Assembly (NCBI GenBank): GCA_944336125.1
Contig: CALVLA010000010.1
Span: forward strand, 1-40,120
Direction of reading: 5' to 3'
DNA length: 40,120 nt
From: an uncultured Clostridia bacterium
GTDB lineage: Bacteria > Bacillota > Clostridia > Christensenellales > CAG-314
This document shows positions 7,219-14,977 of the stretch, piece by piece. Below the pieces are notes generated by a model. That model did not search any database and had not been told where the DNA came from. It saw only the letters and a list, made by a program, of their open reading frames with translations. Each line of letters begins with the position of its first letter. Within the stretch, counting starts at the first letter, position 1. Position numbers and translations under genes: made by a program.

Positions 7219-8604
7219 ATGAAAAAGTTATCGGTAATTTTAGCCGTCGTCATGATGTTTGCGGGCGTGTTTACTTTGTCGGCATGCTCAAACAAAAATC
7301 CCGAGGCGGCAAGCTACGTCGCGATGGACATCAATCCGTCAATCGAGTTGGTGCTTGACAAAAACGACAAGGTAATAGCAGTCAATGCGGCAAACGAGGA
7401 CGCCGAGGTTATGCTTTACGGCGCCAAGGGCATACTCAATTGCAAAATAAGCGACGCTTCGAGAGTAATTGCAGAACTTGCCGTAAAATATTCCTACGTC
7501 GACGAGGACAGCGTTAATATCAACGTCACGGTAAGCGGCGAAAACCAAAACAAGGAAAACGAAATTTTCGCTTCGGTGGACGCAAGCTTCAAAAAAGTTT
7601 TTGACAAAAACGACATACGGGCGGCGGTGGAAAAAGCAAGCGGTTTTGCCGCTCAGATAAGGCTTGAAAGAGCAAAACAGGCATATCCTGACAGCAGTGC
7701 CGTTCAGTCGCTATCCGTAGGCAAATTCCGTCTGGTGGAAGCTGCCGTGAGAGCGGACAGATCCCTTTCATTTGAAAAAGCGGCGGAAATGAGCGTCGAA
7801 GAGTTGAGTAAAGTGCTTTATGACTGCGAGTGTTACAGACTTGAAGTGGCAAGCAGGGAATTTGCAGAGGCTTACGCAAAGGCAAAAGCCGAACTTTCAA
7901 ACGCAAGGGAAGCTCTTCTCGACACCGCGTATCTTGCTGCCGATTCGGCTCAGACCAAAATAAAAGCAGCCGAATATGTTGCGGTTCGAAACACTTCGAG
8001 AGCCATGAAATATCTGCGCGACGTGGAAATCGACCTCGAACCTGTTTTGACAGATGAGCAGATTGAGGAAATTGCCGCAAAACTCGGCAAGGATATCAAT
8101 GAGTTTAAAGCGGAAATCGAAAAATACGGCGAAGCAACCGCTCAAAACATCGAATACTGCCTTGACAGAGCATACGAAAAAATGACAGACGCCGAAAAGC
8201 AGGCAGTAAAAGACGTGTACAAAGAGGCGGTAGAGTTTGCCGAAGCCTCAAAACAGGCGTTGAAAGTTTTTGGCAACTCGCTTAAAGACGAAATTACCGC
8301 TCAGGTGGAAATAGTCGCGGCGTATGCGGGAATTGACCTTGACGAACTGAGGGAAATCGACAGCATCGAAGACCTGCAAAACTACGTGATAATAAAACTC
8401 GATAAACGAGCCGCCGACCTTGAACAATGGTTTGACGAAAACCTTACTTCACAAGAAAAACAGCAGGTAGAAAACGCCCGCAAAAAAATGAACGAGGCGC
8501 TTGACAAGTTGGAACAGCAATTCGAAAAAACCATGCAGCAGGCGGAAACGAGAGCTCGTGAAAGAATTGAACAAAGACAACAAAAAAGACTCGGCATTTC
8601 ATAA
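7219..8604 (+). CDS. Lipoprotein with RsgI-type middle domain and helical tail
   Basis: A 461-residue exported lipoprotein. The signal peptide ends in the lipobox LSAC with the acylated Cys at 23. Residues about 32-130 match the RsgI anti-sigma middle domain very well: YVAMDINPSIELVLDKND, VIAVNAANEDAEVML and the VNINVTVSG strand are the family hallmarks. The remaining 330 residues are strongly helical and charged, with coiled-coil-like stretches near 195-260 and 370-461. Unlike RsgI it has no cytoplasmic sigma-binding part, so it cannot itself hold a sigma factor. It may be a soluble partner or competitor for the sensor encoded next door. RBS GGAGGTGGG lies before the ATG at 7219. A TAATAT lies at 7177-7182 but with no good -35. 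Confidence 0.88.
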   Translation: MKKLSVILAVVMMFAGVFTLSACSNKNPEAASYVAMDINPSIELVLDKNDKVIAVNAANEDAEVMLYGAKGILNCKISDASRVIAELAVKYSYVDEDSVNINVTVSGENQNKENEIFASVDASFKKVFDKNDIRAAVEKASGFAAQIRLERAKQAYPDSSAVQSLSVGKFRLVEAAVRADRSLSFEKAAEMSVEELSKVLYDCECYRLEVASREFAEAYAKAKAELSNAREALLDTAYLAADSAQTKIKAAEYVAVRNTSRAMKYLRDVEIDLEPVLTDEQIEEIAAKLGKDINEFKAEIEKYGEATAQNIEYCLDRAYEKMTDAEKQAVKDVYKEAVEFAEASKQALKVFGNSLKDEITAQVEIVAAYAGIDLDELREIDSIEDLQNYVIIKLDKRAADLEQWFDENLTSQEKQQVENARKKMNEALDKLEQQFEKTMQQAETRARERIEQRQQKRLGIS

Positions 8605-8643
8605 ACAAAGTTTTTCATAAATCCTCAGAAAATATATTCATCG

Positions 8644-8672
8644 AAAAAACCGCGAAATTTTCGCGGTTTTTT
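8644..8672 (+). terminator. Terminator after the RsgI-domain lipoprotein
   Basis: Inverted repeat AAAAAACCGCGAAA/TTTTCGCGGTTTTTT with a T run. Confidence 0.85.
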
Positions 8673-8728
8673 CGCATTAAATTTAAAAAGAAACGAAACG
8701 GTTAAAGACAAAAATATTTGAGACTTAA

Positions 8729-8757
8729 TTGACAAGTACAGTTTAATAAGGCATAAT
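8729..8757 (+). promoter_or_regulatory. Strong promoter of the DrrAB-like ABC operon
   Basis: Consensus TTGACA at 8729-8734, 17-base spacer, CATAAT at 8752-8757. CGGAGGAAAT follows just before the ATG at 8773, so the leader is very short. Confidence 0.75.
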
Positions 8758-8772
8758 TTTCACGGAGGAAAT

Positions 8773-9687
8773 ATGGCAGAAATCGTTAAAATCGAGGGAC
8801 TTAAAAAAAGTTTCGGTGAAATAAAGGCTGTTGACGGCATAAGCTTTTCGGTAAAAGAAGGCAGTTTTTTTGCGTTTTTGGGAATCAACGGCGCGGGAAA
8901 ATCCACCACGATAAACATACTTTGTTCCATTTTGAAAAAGGACGAGGGGCATGTGGTGGTTGCCGGACACGACATTGACTTTGAAATGGATCAAATCAAA
9001 AGAGAGCTGGGAGTAGTCTTTCAGGGCTCGATACTCGACGCTTCCCTTTCGGTAAAGGACAACCTCGAAGTGAGGGCAAGTTTTTACGGAATTTACGGCA
9101 AGGAGTGGAAAAAGCGTCTTGACGAAATTTCCGAGCTGCTTGAAATGAAAGATTTGCTTGACAGGCCTTACGGCAAGTTGTCGGGCGGTCAGCGAAGGCG
9201 CGCCGACGTGGCGAGAGGGTTGATACACAAACCAAAGCTGTTGATTTTGGACGAGCCTACCACGGGACTTGACCCGCAAAACCGCAAAAAGGTGTGGGAG
9301 GTAATTGACAGGCTTCGCAAAAACACAAACATGACGGTTTTTCTCACCACGCACTATATGGAAGAAGCAAACGAGGCGGACGACGTGGTTATTTTGGACG
9401 CTGGCAAAATCGCCGCTCAGGGTAATCCGGTTAGCCTTAAAAAACGTTATTCCTCCGATTACGTAAAGCTTTATTTGCCAAGGTCGCAGCGTACAGACAA
9501 AATGCTTGAAAATTACGACTTCGAGTATACAAACTGTTACGTCGTGAAAATGAAAGGAAGCGGCGAAGCAAAGCTGTTTGTCAAAAACAATTTTGACCTC
9601 ATTGATGACTTTGAAATAGTAAAGGGAGACATGGACGACGTGTTTTTGAAAGTTACGGGCAAAACCCTTTCGGGAGGCGCACTGTGA
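8773..9687 (+). CDS. ABC transporter ATP-binding protein, DrrA-like
   Basis: A 304-residue ATPase subunit of an ABC-2 exporter. Walker A GINGAGKST is at 37-45, the ABC signature LSGGQRRRAD at 136-145, Walker B LLILDEPTTGLD at 156-167, and the switch His lies in TTHYMEEA. The C-terminal 85 residues after the nucleotide fold, including VFLKVTG, are the DrrA/NodI-type tail that docks on the permease. The stop overlaps the start of the permease (GTGA), so the two are translated together. The substrate is unknown; this class moves drugs, lipids or polymers. Confidence 0.93.
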   Translation: MAEIVKIEGLKKSFGEIKAVDGISFSVKEGSFFAFLGINGAGKSTTINILCSILKKDEGHVVVAGHDIDFEMDQIKRELGVVFQGSILDASLSVKDNLEVRASFYGIYGKEWKKRLDEISELLEMKDLLDRPYGKLSGGQRRRADVARGLIHKPKLLILDEPTTGLDPQNRKKVWEVIDRLRKNTNMTVFLTTHYMEEANEADDVVILDAGKIAAQGNPVSLKKRYSSDYVKLYLPRSQRTDKMLENYDFEYTNCYVVKMKGSGEAKLFVKNNFDLIDDFEIVKGDMDDVFLKVTGKTLSGGAL

Positions 9688-10580
9688 AAAAGGACTTGAT
9701 TAGCCTCGGGCTTCTCGTCAGGCGCGGAGTAAAGGTGTTTTTGAAAGACAAAATGAACGTGTTTTTTTCTTTGCTTGCTCCGCTTATCATATTTTTGCTT
9801 TATGTATTGTTTCTCGGCGATTTGCAGATAGATTCCCTCAAACAGGCATTTCAGGGGATGGAAGTCGACGAAAAAGCTTTAAACGCCTTTGTCGACGGAT
9901 GGATGCTTGCCGGCGTAATGGCGGTGTCGACTATAACCGTTTCCTTTTCGGCAAACAGCCTCATGGTGCAGGACAGGGAAAGGGGACTTGTCGACGACTT
10001 TGTCGCGTCTCCCGTCAAAGGCGGAGTGGTAAACGCCTTTTACTTTGTTTACAACTTTTTGGTCACGACGGTAATATGTTTTGTTTTGCTTGCGATAAGC
10101 CTTGTTTACCTCGCTTTAAGCGGTTGGTACCTCACCGCGGCGGACGTATTGGGCATAATCGGGATGACTCTTTTTTCGGCTGCGGCATCCACGCTTTTGA
10201 GCGTGTTGATATGCGGATTTATCAGGTCGGAAGCGGCGCTTGGCGGGTTGGTAGGCATCATGAGCGCGGCGATAGGCTTTTTGTGCGGCGCGTATATGCC
10301 GCTTACCATGTTTCCTAAGGCGGTGCAGTACTTTGCTTTGATTTTGCCGGGGACCTATTCCGCAGGCATATTCCGCAACCTGTTTATGAACGGAGCTTTG
10401 GAAAAACTGGCGGAAAACGCGCCTGTGATAAGTCAGACGCTTAAAGACACCTATTCGCTAAACATCGACTTTTTCGGGCTGTCGCTTGGCACGGCTGAAA
10501 TGGCAATAGTTTTGGCCGCCTTTGTGATTGTGCTTTTAATTGTTAATATTTTGGTTAAAAAATTCAAAAAAGGACGTTAA
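9684..10580 (+). CDS. ABC-2 type permease, DrrB-like
   Basis: A 298-residue membrane subunit paired with the preceding ATPase. Six hydrophobic segments are visible: about residues 28-47, 75-95, 115-137, 148-170, 180-200 and 270-292. The long outer loop between TM5 and TM6 contains the characteristic LPGTYSAG region. It starts at GTG 9684 by a 4-base overlap, and the ribosome arrives from the upstream gene, for there is only a weak GGGAGG at 9672. The last residues (KKFKKGR) run into the terminator stem. Confidence 0.9.
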   Translation: MKKDLISLGLLVRRGVKVFLKDKMNVFFSLLAPLIIFLLYVLFLGDLQIDSLKQAFQGMEVDEKALNAFVDGWMLAGVMAVSTITVSFSANSLMVQDRERGLVDDFVASPVKGGVVNAFYFVYNFLVTTVICFVLLAISLVYLALSGWYLTAADVLGIIGMTLFSAAASTLLSVLICGFIRSEAALGGLVGIMSAAIGFLCGAYMPLTMFPKAVQYFALILPGTYSAGIFRNLFMNGALEKLAENAPVISQTLKDTYSLNIDFFGLSLGTAEMAIVLAAFVIVLLIVNILVKKFKKGR

Positions 10581-10593
10581 ATCGTCCTTTTTT
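10566..10593 (+). terminator. Terminator with embedded stop codon
   Basis: Stem AAAAAAGGACG/CGTCCTTTTTT, loop TTAAAT holding the TAA (10578-10580) of the permease. Confidence 0.88.
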
Positions 10594-10654
10594 TGTTAAA
10601 TTTTTCGCCATATGTGTCTAAAAAACAACAATCGGACATCTTGCCTTTCAACGC

Positions 10655-10683
10655 TTGTCCGCTTTTTTTGTTGATGTTATACT
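10655..10683 (+). promoter_or_regulatory. Promoter of the iron alcohol dehydrogenase gene
   Basis: TTGTCC at 10655-10660, 17-base spacer, TATACT at 10678-10683. The -35 lies in the right arm of an inverted repeat CGGACA (10633-10638)/TGTCCG (10656-10661), followed by seven T residues, which could be an operator or a weak second terminator. Confidence 0.55.
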
Positions 10684-10705
10684 TCAAAAAAAGGAAGGCA
10701 AGGGC

Positions 10706-11905
10706 ATGAAAAGATTTTTCTATCGTGTTTACCAAAAAATAATGTACATCGGCATGTTTTTTATGCCGTGGCGTAAACCCCAAATTATTTCGGGCGAAGG
10801 CAGCTTTGCCGACATTTCGTCCCTCATTAAAAACAACGGAGGCAAAAAACCGCTTATCGTAACTGACAAGCCTGCGATGGAGAGGGGTACGCTAAAACCT
10901 CTTGTCGACAGCCTTGAAAAGCAGGGCGTGGATTTCGAAATTTTTGACGACGTTCTTCCCAACCCTACAATCGACATGATTGAAAGCGGACTTGACCTTT
11001 TCAAATCCAAAAACTGCGACTGTCTGGTGGCTATAGGTGGCGGTTCAGTCATCGACTGCGCCAAGGTCATAGGCGCAAGATGGGTAAGACCAAACAAACC
11101 CGTTTCCAAAATGAGGGGACTTTTGAAAATACGCAAAAAACTCCCTATGTTCATAGCGGTACCTACAACGGCAGGTACGGGGTCGGAGGTTACTCTTGCC
11201 GCCGTAATCACCGATTCCGAAACTCACGAAAAATATCCTATCAACGATTTTTCGCTTATTCCGCATTACGCGGTGCTTGACCCGCTGCTTACGGTAGGTC
11301 TGCCGCCTTTTCTCACCGCAACCACGGGTATGGACGCTCTTACCCACGCGGTTGAGGCTTTTATCGGCAATTCAAACACAAAGCACACCAAACAAGAAGC
11401 GGTGGACGCCGTAAAACTCATTTTCAAATATCTCAAACGAGCTTACGACAACGGCGGCGACATAGAGGCGCGTCAGCAAATGCAGCTTGCCGCTCATTAT
11501 GCCGGACTTGCTTTCACAAGGGCTTACGTGGGTTATATTCACGCTTTGGCACACGCTTTGGGCGGAATGTACGGTGTTCCGCACGGATATGCCAATACGG
11601 TGCTTATGCCTCACGTTCTCAGACGTTACGGCAAAAGCGCGCACAAAAAACTCGCTTTGCTGGCAGGCGCGATTGGTATAACGGGCAATACGGATGAAGA
11701 AAAGGCAAACAAATTTATCGACGCCATCGACGAGCTTAATTCCGCAATGAACATTCCTTCAAAAATCGAGGCGAAATTCAACGTTTCGGCAGAGGGCATA
11801 CCTGCTATGATAAAAACGGCTTTGAAAGAATCAAATCCGCTTTATCCTGTACCTAAAATTTTTGACGCCGATGACTTTGAACAACTGTACCGCGAGGTAA
11901 TTTAA
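10706..11905 (+). CDS. Iron-containing alcohol dehydrogenase
   Basis: A 400-residue group III metal alcohol dehydrogenase, oxidising or reducing alcohols and aldehydes with NAD(P). The nucleotide site is GGGSVIDCAK from 111, and PTTAGTGSE lies near 152. The four metal ligands are all present: D210, H214, H279 and H293, with the spacing of FucO-type enzymes, and H283 is the usual catalytic-site His. Compared with the family (about 380-390 residues) the protein has an extra aromatic N-terminus of about 22 residues (FFYRVYQKIMYIGMFFMPW). The start ATG at 10706 has AAGGAAG eight bases upstream. It is monocistronic. The natural substrate is not deducible; butanol/propanediol-type dehydrogenases are the nearest relatives. 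Confidence 0.92.
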   Translation: MKRFFYRVYQKIMYIGMFFMPWRKPQIISGEGSFADISSLIKNNGGKKPLIVTDKPAMERGTLKPLVDSLEKQGVDFEIFDDVLPNPTIDMIESGLDLFKSKNCDCLVAIGGGSVIDCAKVIGARWVRPNKPVSKMRGLLKIRKKLPMFIAVPTTAGTGSEVTLAAVITDSETHEKYPINDFSLIPHYAVLDPLLTVGLPPFLTATTGMDALTHAVEAFIGNSNTKHTKQEAVDAVKLIFKYLKRAYDNGGDIEARQQMQLAAHYAGLAFTRAYVGYIHALAHALGGMYGVPHGYANTVLMPHVLRRYGKSAHKKLALLAGAIGITGNTDEEKANKFIDAIDELNSAMNIPSKIEAKFNVSAEGIPAMIKTALKESNPLYPVPKIFDADDFEQLYREVI

Positions 11906-11911
11906 AAAATT

Positions 11912-11937
11912 AAAGAGGCTGTTTTTTCAGCCTCTTT
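11912..11937. terminator. Bidirectional terminator between adh and the GT4 gene
   Basis: Ten-base-pair stem AAAGAGGCTG/CAGCCTCTTT with a six-T loop. The TGA of the minus-strand glycosyltransferase (11927-11929) lies inside it. Confidence 0.85.
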
Positions 11938-13153
11938 GTTTTTTTGAAAGTTTTCGGGATTTTTTTGTTTTTTTCCTTTTGCCGTTGTTAGCTTTAAACT
12001 CATCGATGAGTTTTTTGTATTTTTCGATTGCGATGTCGATTATCTGATCCCAAGTTACGTAAATTTGTTCTTTTGCGTTTTTTCCGATTTCACTCAGCTT
12101 TTGTCTGTCTGACAATGCCTCGATAATTTTGTCGGCAAGCTCATCGTACTTTTCGATAAGGTAGCCGTTTACGCCGTCTGTCGTTGACGAACCCGCTCCC
12201 GAGTTTTTAAGGCAGATACTAGGCACTTCGCCTGCCGCCGCCTCGATTTTTACGAGAGGAGAGTTGTCGTATATCGAAGGAAAAACAAACAAGTCGGAGC
12301 ATACGATGATGCTTTTGATGATTTCCTGATCGAGTATCCTTCCCGTGATGAGGGTGTTTTCCTTAACGCCCTTTTCCTCCAGTGCTTTTTCAAGCTTTTT
12401 GCGGTCGGTGCCGTCACCCAGGAAAATCATGTTGAAAGGAAAATTTTTCTTATTAAGCTCACTCAGGGCGTTAACTATTTCGAAAACGCCTTTTTCCTCG
12501 ACAAGCCGTCCTATGAAAAGCAGGTTGTTTTGTTTGTATTTTATGCCGAAATTTTCTTCGGCGATTTTTTTGTAATATTCGGTATCCTTGTCAATGACAA
12601 AGTTTGTGCCGTTGGGAACAATTTCGACGCGTCCTTTGTAGCCGTACTCTCTCACAAGGTTGACGCAAAAATCGTTGAGCGTCCATACGACGTCGGCTTT
12701 TTTAAACACCGACATTACTGTTTTGAGCATAATCGCCGACAGCGCCTTTGATTTTGTCGCCCTGTAAAAGTCGCGTTTGAACTGACTGTGGAAAGTCGCG
12801 ACAATCGGCACGTGATGTTTTTTTCCGTAGGTTATGGCAAGTTTGCCCACTCCGAAAGGGGAGTGCAAATGAACTATGTCGGGTTTAAACTCTTTCAATG
12901 CCTTTTTGAAGGAAGAGTCAAGTCCCGGCATTGCCATGTCGTATTCCAGAAAGAAAATTTTGACGGCTTTGCAGCGCTGCAGTTTGTAAGGCACGTTGTC
13001 AACATAACCTTTGTTTCTGCTTTTCGGCGCAAATACCATCACATCGAATTCCTTGCCCAAAAGTTTTGCGTAATTGTCTACGACGTTTACCACTCCGTCT
13101 ACCATCGGGAAGTAACTGTCGACGAACAGCGCTATTCTCGGTTTGTCCTGCAT
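11927..13153 (-). CDS. GT4-family glycosyltransferase (GT-B fold)
   Basis: A 408-residue retaining glycosyltransferase, similar in layout to diacylglycerol/phosphatidylinositol glycosyltransferases. The N-terminal Glyco_transf_4 half has FVDSYFPMVDGVVN near residue 11 and HLHSPFGVGKLA near 98 with the usual HSPFG. The C-terminal half has FIGRLVEEKGV, FLGDGTDRKKLEKAL and FPSIYDNSPLVKIEAAAGE. The last corresponds to the E-x7-E donor site but begins with Asp instead of the first Glu. The C-terminus (about 20 residues) is highly basic, which could bind anionic membrane lipids. The ATG at 13153 has GGAGGGCG upstream. It is transcribed divergently from the polymerase gene. Lipid glycosylation, for glycolipid or lipoteichoic acid anchor, is the most likely role, but this is inference. 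Confidence 0.9.
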   Translation of the reverse strand: MQDKPRIALFVDSYFPMVDGVVNVVDNYAKLLGKEFDVMVFAPKSRNKGYVDNVPYKLQRCKAVKIFFLEYDMAMPGLDSSFKKALKEFKPDIVHLHSPFGVGKLAITYGKKHHVPIVATFHSQFKRDFYRATKSKALSAIMLKTVMSVFKKADVVWTLNDFCVNLVREYGYKGRVEIVPNGTNFVIDKDTEYYKKIAEENFGIKYKQNNLLFIGRLVEEKGVFEIVNALSELNKKNFPFNMIFLGDGTDRKKLEKALEEKGVKENTLITGRILDQEIIKSIIVCSDLFVFPSIYDNSPLVKIEAAAGEVPSICLKNSGAGSSTTDGVNGYLIEKYDELADKIIEALSDRQKLSEIGKNAKEQIYVTWDQIIDIAIEKYKKLIDEFKANNGKRKKTKKSRKLSKKQRG

Positions 13154-13193
13154 GTCGCCCTCCTGAGTAAAAAGGAACTTTCTTTGTTTAATC

Positions 13194-13222
13194 ATTATAG
13201 CATAGTAGGTTGTTAAAAAACA
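13194..13222 (-). promoter_or_regulatory. Promoter of the GT4 gene
   Basis: On the minus strand TATAAT (13199-13194) is preceded by TG at the extended -10 position; the -35 (TGTTTT, 17 bases up) is poor, as expected for an extended -10 promoter. Confidence 0.6.
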
Positions 13223-13262
13223 AATACTTTTTTTAAGGGGAAAGCCTTGCCGATACTTATAT

Positions 13263-13291
13263 TTGCTTATTCGGCGGTTTTATGTTATTAT
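13263..13291 (+). promoter_or_regulatory. Promoter of the envelope operon
   Basis: TTGCTT at 13263-13268, 17-base spacer, TATTAT at 13286-13291. The transcript would start near 13298, downstream of the ATG at 13296, so the gene start must be the ATG at 13323. Confidence 0.55.
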
Positions 13292-13322
13292 TACAATGAA
13301 TAAATATCGTATCGGAGTTTTT

Positions 13323-14903
13323 ATGACTGTAAACAGCAAAAAAGATTTTTTCAACAGTTATCTTTTTATTTATATCGTAGGTATTTTAACTTTTGCGGTT
13401 TGGCTCACAGGCGCAGAAATCGCAGGACTCATTGTTTTTGTAGTTGCGGCAAGCATTTTGCTTGCAGCCAGACGCGACTGCTCGCCTTTTGTGACTATCA
13501 TATGCCTGCTGACTTTTTCGCTTACCTTTACCGCTATTCCCGAGGGAATAATCGACGGCAGTTACGACTTTGCAAAAAACAAAGAGTTTACTATTCTTGC
13601 CGCGGCTCTTATCGGGTTGCTTGTGCTTTCGCTTGTCATCCGTTTTTGCAGATACGGCTACAAGGGTACGCAAAAGTTCAATATGATACCTGCTTTTATA
13701 TTTGTGTTTGTCGCAACCGCTCTCGCGGGACTTACCAGCGACAAGTTTGACGTAGTCAGCAACCTCAAATATATTTTGGTTTATCTCATCGCTTTTGTGA
13801 TGTATCTCGTCTATTCCTCCGGCGGACTGAGAAACTTCAAGGATTATATTCCTCGCGTCCTTTACGTGGCGGGGCTTGTGGCTCTTCTCGAAACGGTTGT
13901 TTATTACCTTCGCGCCGAGGACATCATGGAGGCTTTGCAGTACAAACTGCTTGACCTCGGATGGGGCATTTCAAACAACATAGCGGTTATTCTCGGCATG
14001 GCGGTTATGATGGCGGCATACCTGTTCGTAAAAACAGACAAACCGCTTTTCCTTGTCATGTGCGGACTTCTCGCGATAGGCGTTGTGTTTACCTTCAGCA
14101 GAGGCAACATTTTGTCCGTCGTGATTTGCATGCCGTTTTTGGTGTTTTTCGTGTTCCGTTACTCAAACCGCAAAAAAGCCGCGCTGGCTGTAATTGCGGC
14201 ATTTGTGCTTTTGGGTGTTGCGTGTCTCATATGGAAATGGGATACCTTCGTCGACATTTTCACAAGGATGTTTGAAAAGGGCGCTTACAACGCAGACAGA
14301 CGTCACCTGTGGGGACTTGCCATTTCGGTATTTGCTCAAAATCCGCTTTTCGGCGGAATGTCTTTCGGCATGGCAACTGGAATCGAATCGGTTCCGCATT
14401 CCAGCCTTTTCCTCATTATGGAATACATGGGCATTGTCGGACTGGTGGTGTTCTGTTATCACTACTACCAAAAATACGGCATTTTGCTTAAAAACCGTTC
14501 GGTTTATACGACTTTCGTTTGGCTTGCAATGGCGGTTTACCTTTTCTATTCCTTTATCGACGCGGAATTTTTCATGGTTTACCACAACTTCTTCGTGTTC
14601 GGTCTCCTTGAGGCTTCGAAACAGGAAGTTGTCGAAAGGGGAGATGACATTTCCTTCAATCTCTCGCTCCCTTCCTGGGTAAGGCTTGCCGGCGCATCTT
14701 TGGGCGTTATTACCGGAGTGTACGCCGTTTATTACGCCGTGTCTTCCGTTTACGTCGATTCCGCTTCGGGACTTATCTCATTCGGCGAAATCGAATACGT
14801 GATTTTTGCCCTTATGCTTGTTGCGGCTACTCTGCTTGTCGCAATTTCTTTGGGAGGCAAAAGCAAAAAAACTACTTCTGGTCTTGTCAGACTCGAAGCT
14901 TAA
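13323..14903 (+). CDS. O-antigen ligase/polymerase-like membrane protein (Wzy_C)
   Basis: A 526-residue polytopic protein with about 12 hydrophobic segments. The large loop and following segment match the O-antigen ligase/Wzy family: FSRGNILSVVIC near 260, NADRRHLWGLAISVFAQNPLFGGMSFG near 324-350, and PHSSLFLIMEYMGIVGL near 359-375, where the His and the RxxLW region are family hallmarks. Such enzymes join undecaprenyl-linked glycans to each other or to an acceptor outside the membrane. The start at 13323 has GGAG five bases before it and fits the promoter. It is the first gene of a run ending at 27786 and is 74 bases from the giant lipoprotein gene, with no terminator between. Confidence 0.85.
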   Translation: MTVNSKKDFFNSYLFIYIVGILTFAVWLTGAEIAGLIVFVVAASILLAARRDCSPFVTIICLLTFSLTFTAIPEGIIDGSYDFAKNKEFTILAAALIGLLVLSLVIRFCRYGYKGTQKFNMIPAFIFVFVATALAGLTSDKFDVVSNLKYILVYLIAFVMYLVYSSGGLRNFKDYIPRVLYVAGLVALLETVVYYLRAEDIMEALQYKLLDLGWGISNNIAVILGMAVMMAAYLFVKTDKPLFLVMCGLLAIGVVFTFSRGNILSVVICMPFLVFFVFRYSNRKKAALAVIAAFVLLGVACLIWKWDTFVDIFTRMFEKGAYNADRRHLWGLAISVFAQNPLFGGMSFGMATGIESVPHSSLFLIMEYMGIVGLVVFCYHYYQKYGILLKNRSVYTTFVWLAMAVYLFYSFIDAEFFMVYHNFFVFGLLEASKQEVVERGDDISFNLSLPSWVRLAGASLGVITGVYAVYYAVSSVYVDSASGLISFGEIEYVIFALMLVAATLLVAISLGGKSKKTTSGLVRLEA

Positions 14904-14977
14904 ATATATTTATACTAAATTTTAAATTCGCAGACAGCTTTCGTATTGCTTCTTTTGTGGCGATGTGAGGTGTATTC

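Noticed and set aside
8773..10580. DrrAB-like pair as part of an antibiotic biosynthesis cluster
   Set aside because: No biosynthetic genes nearby; the pair is a single unit with its own promoter and terminator.
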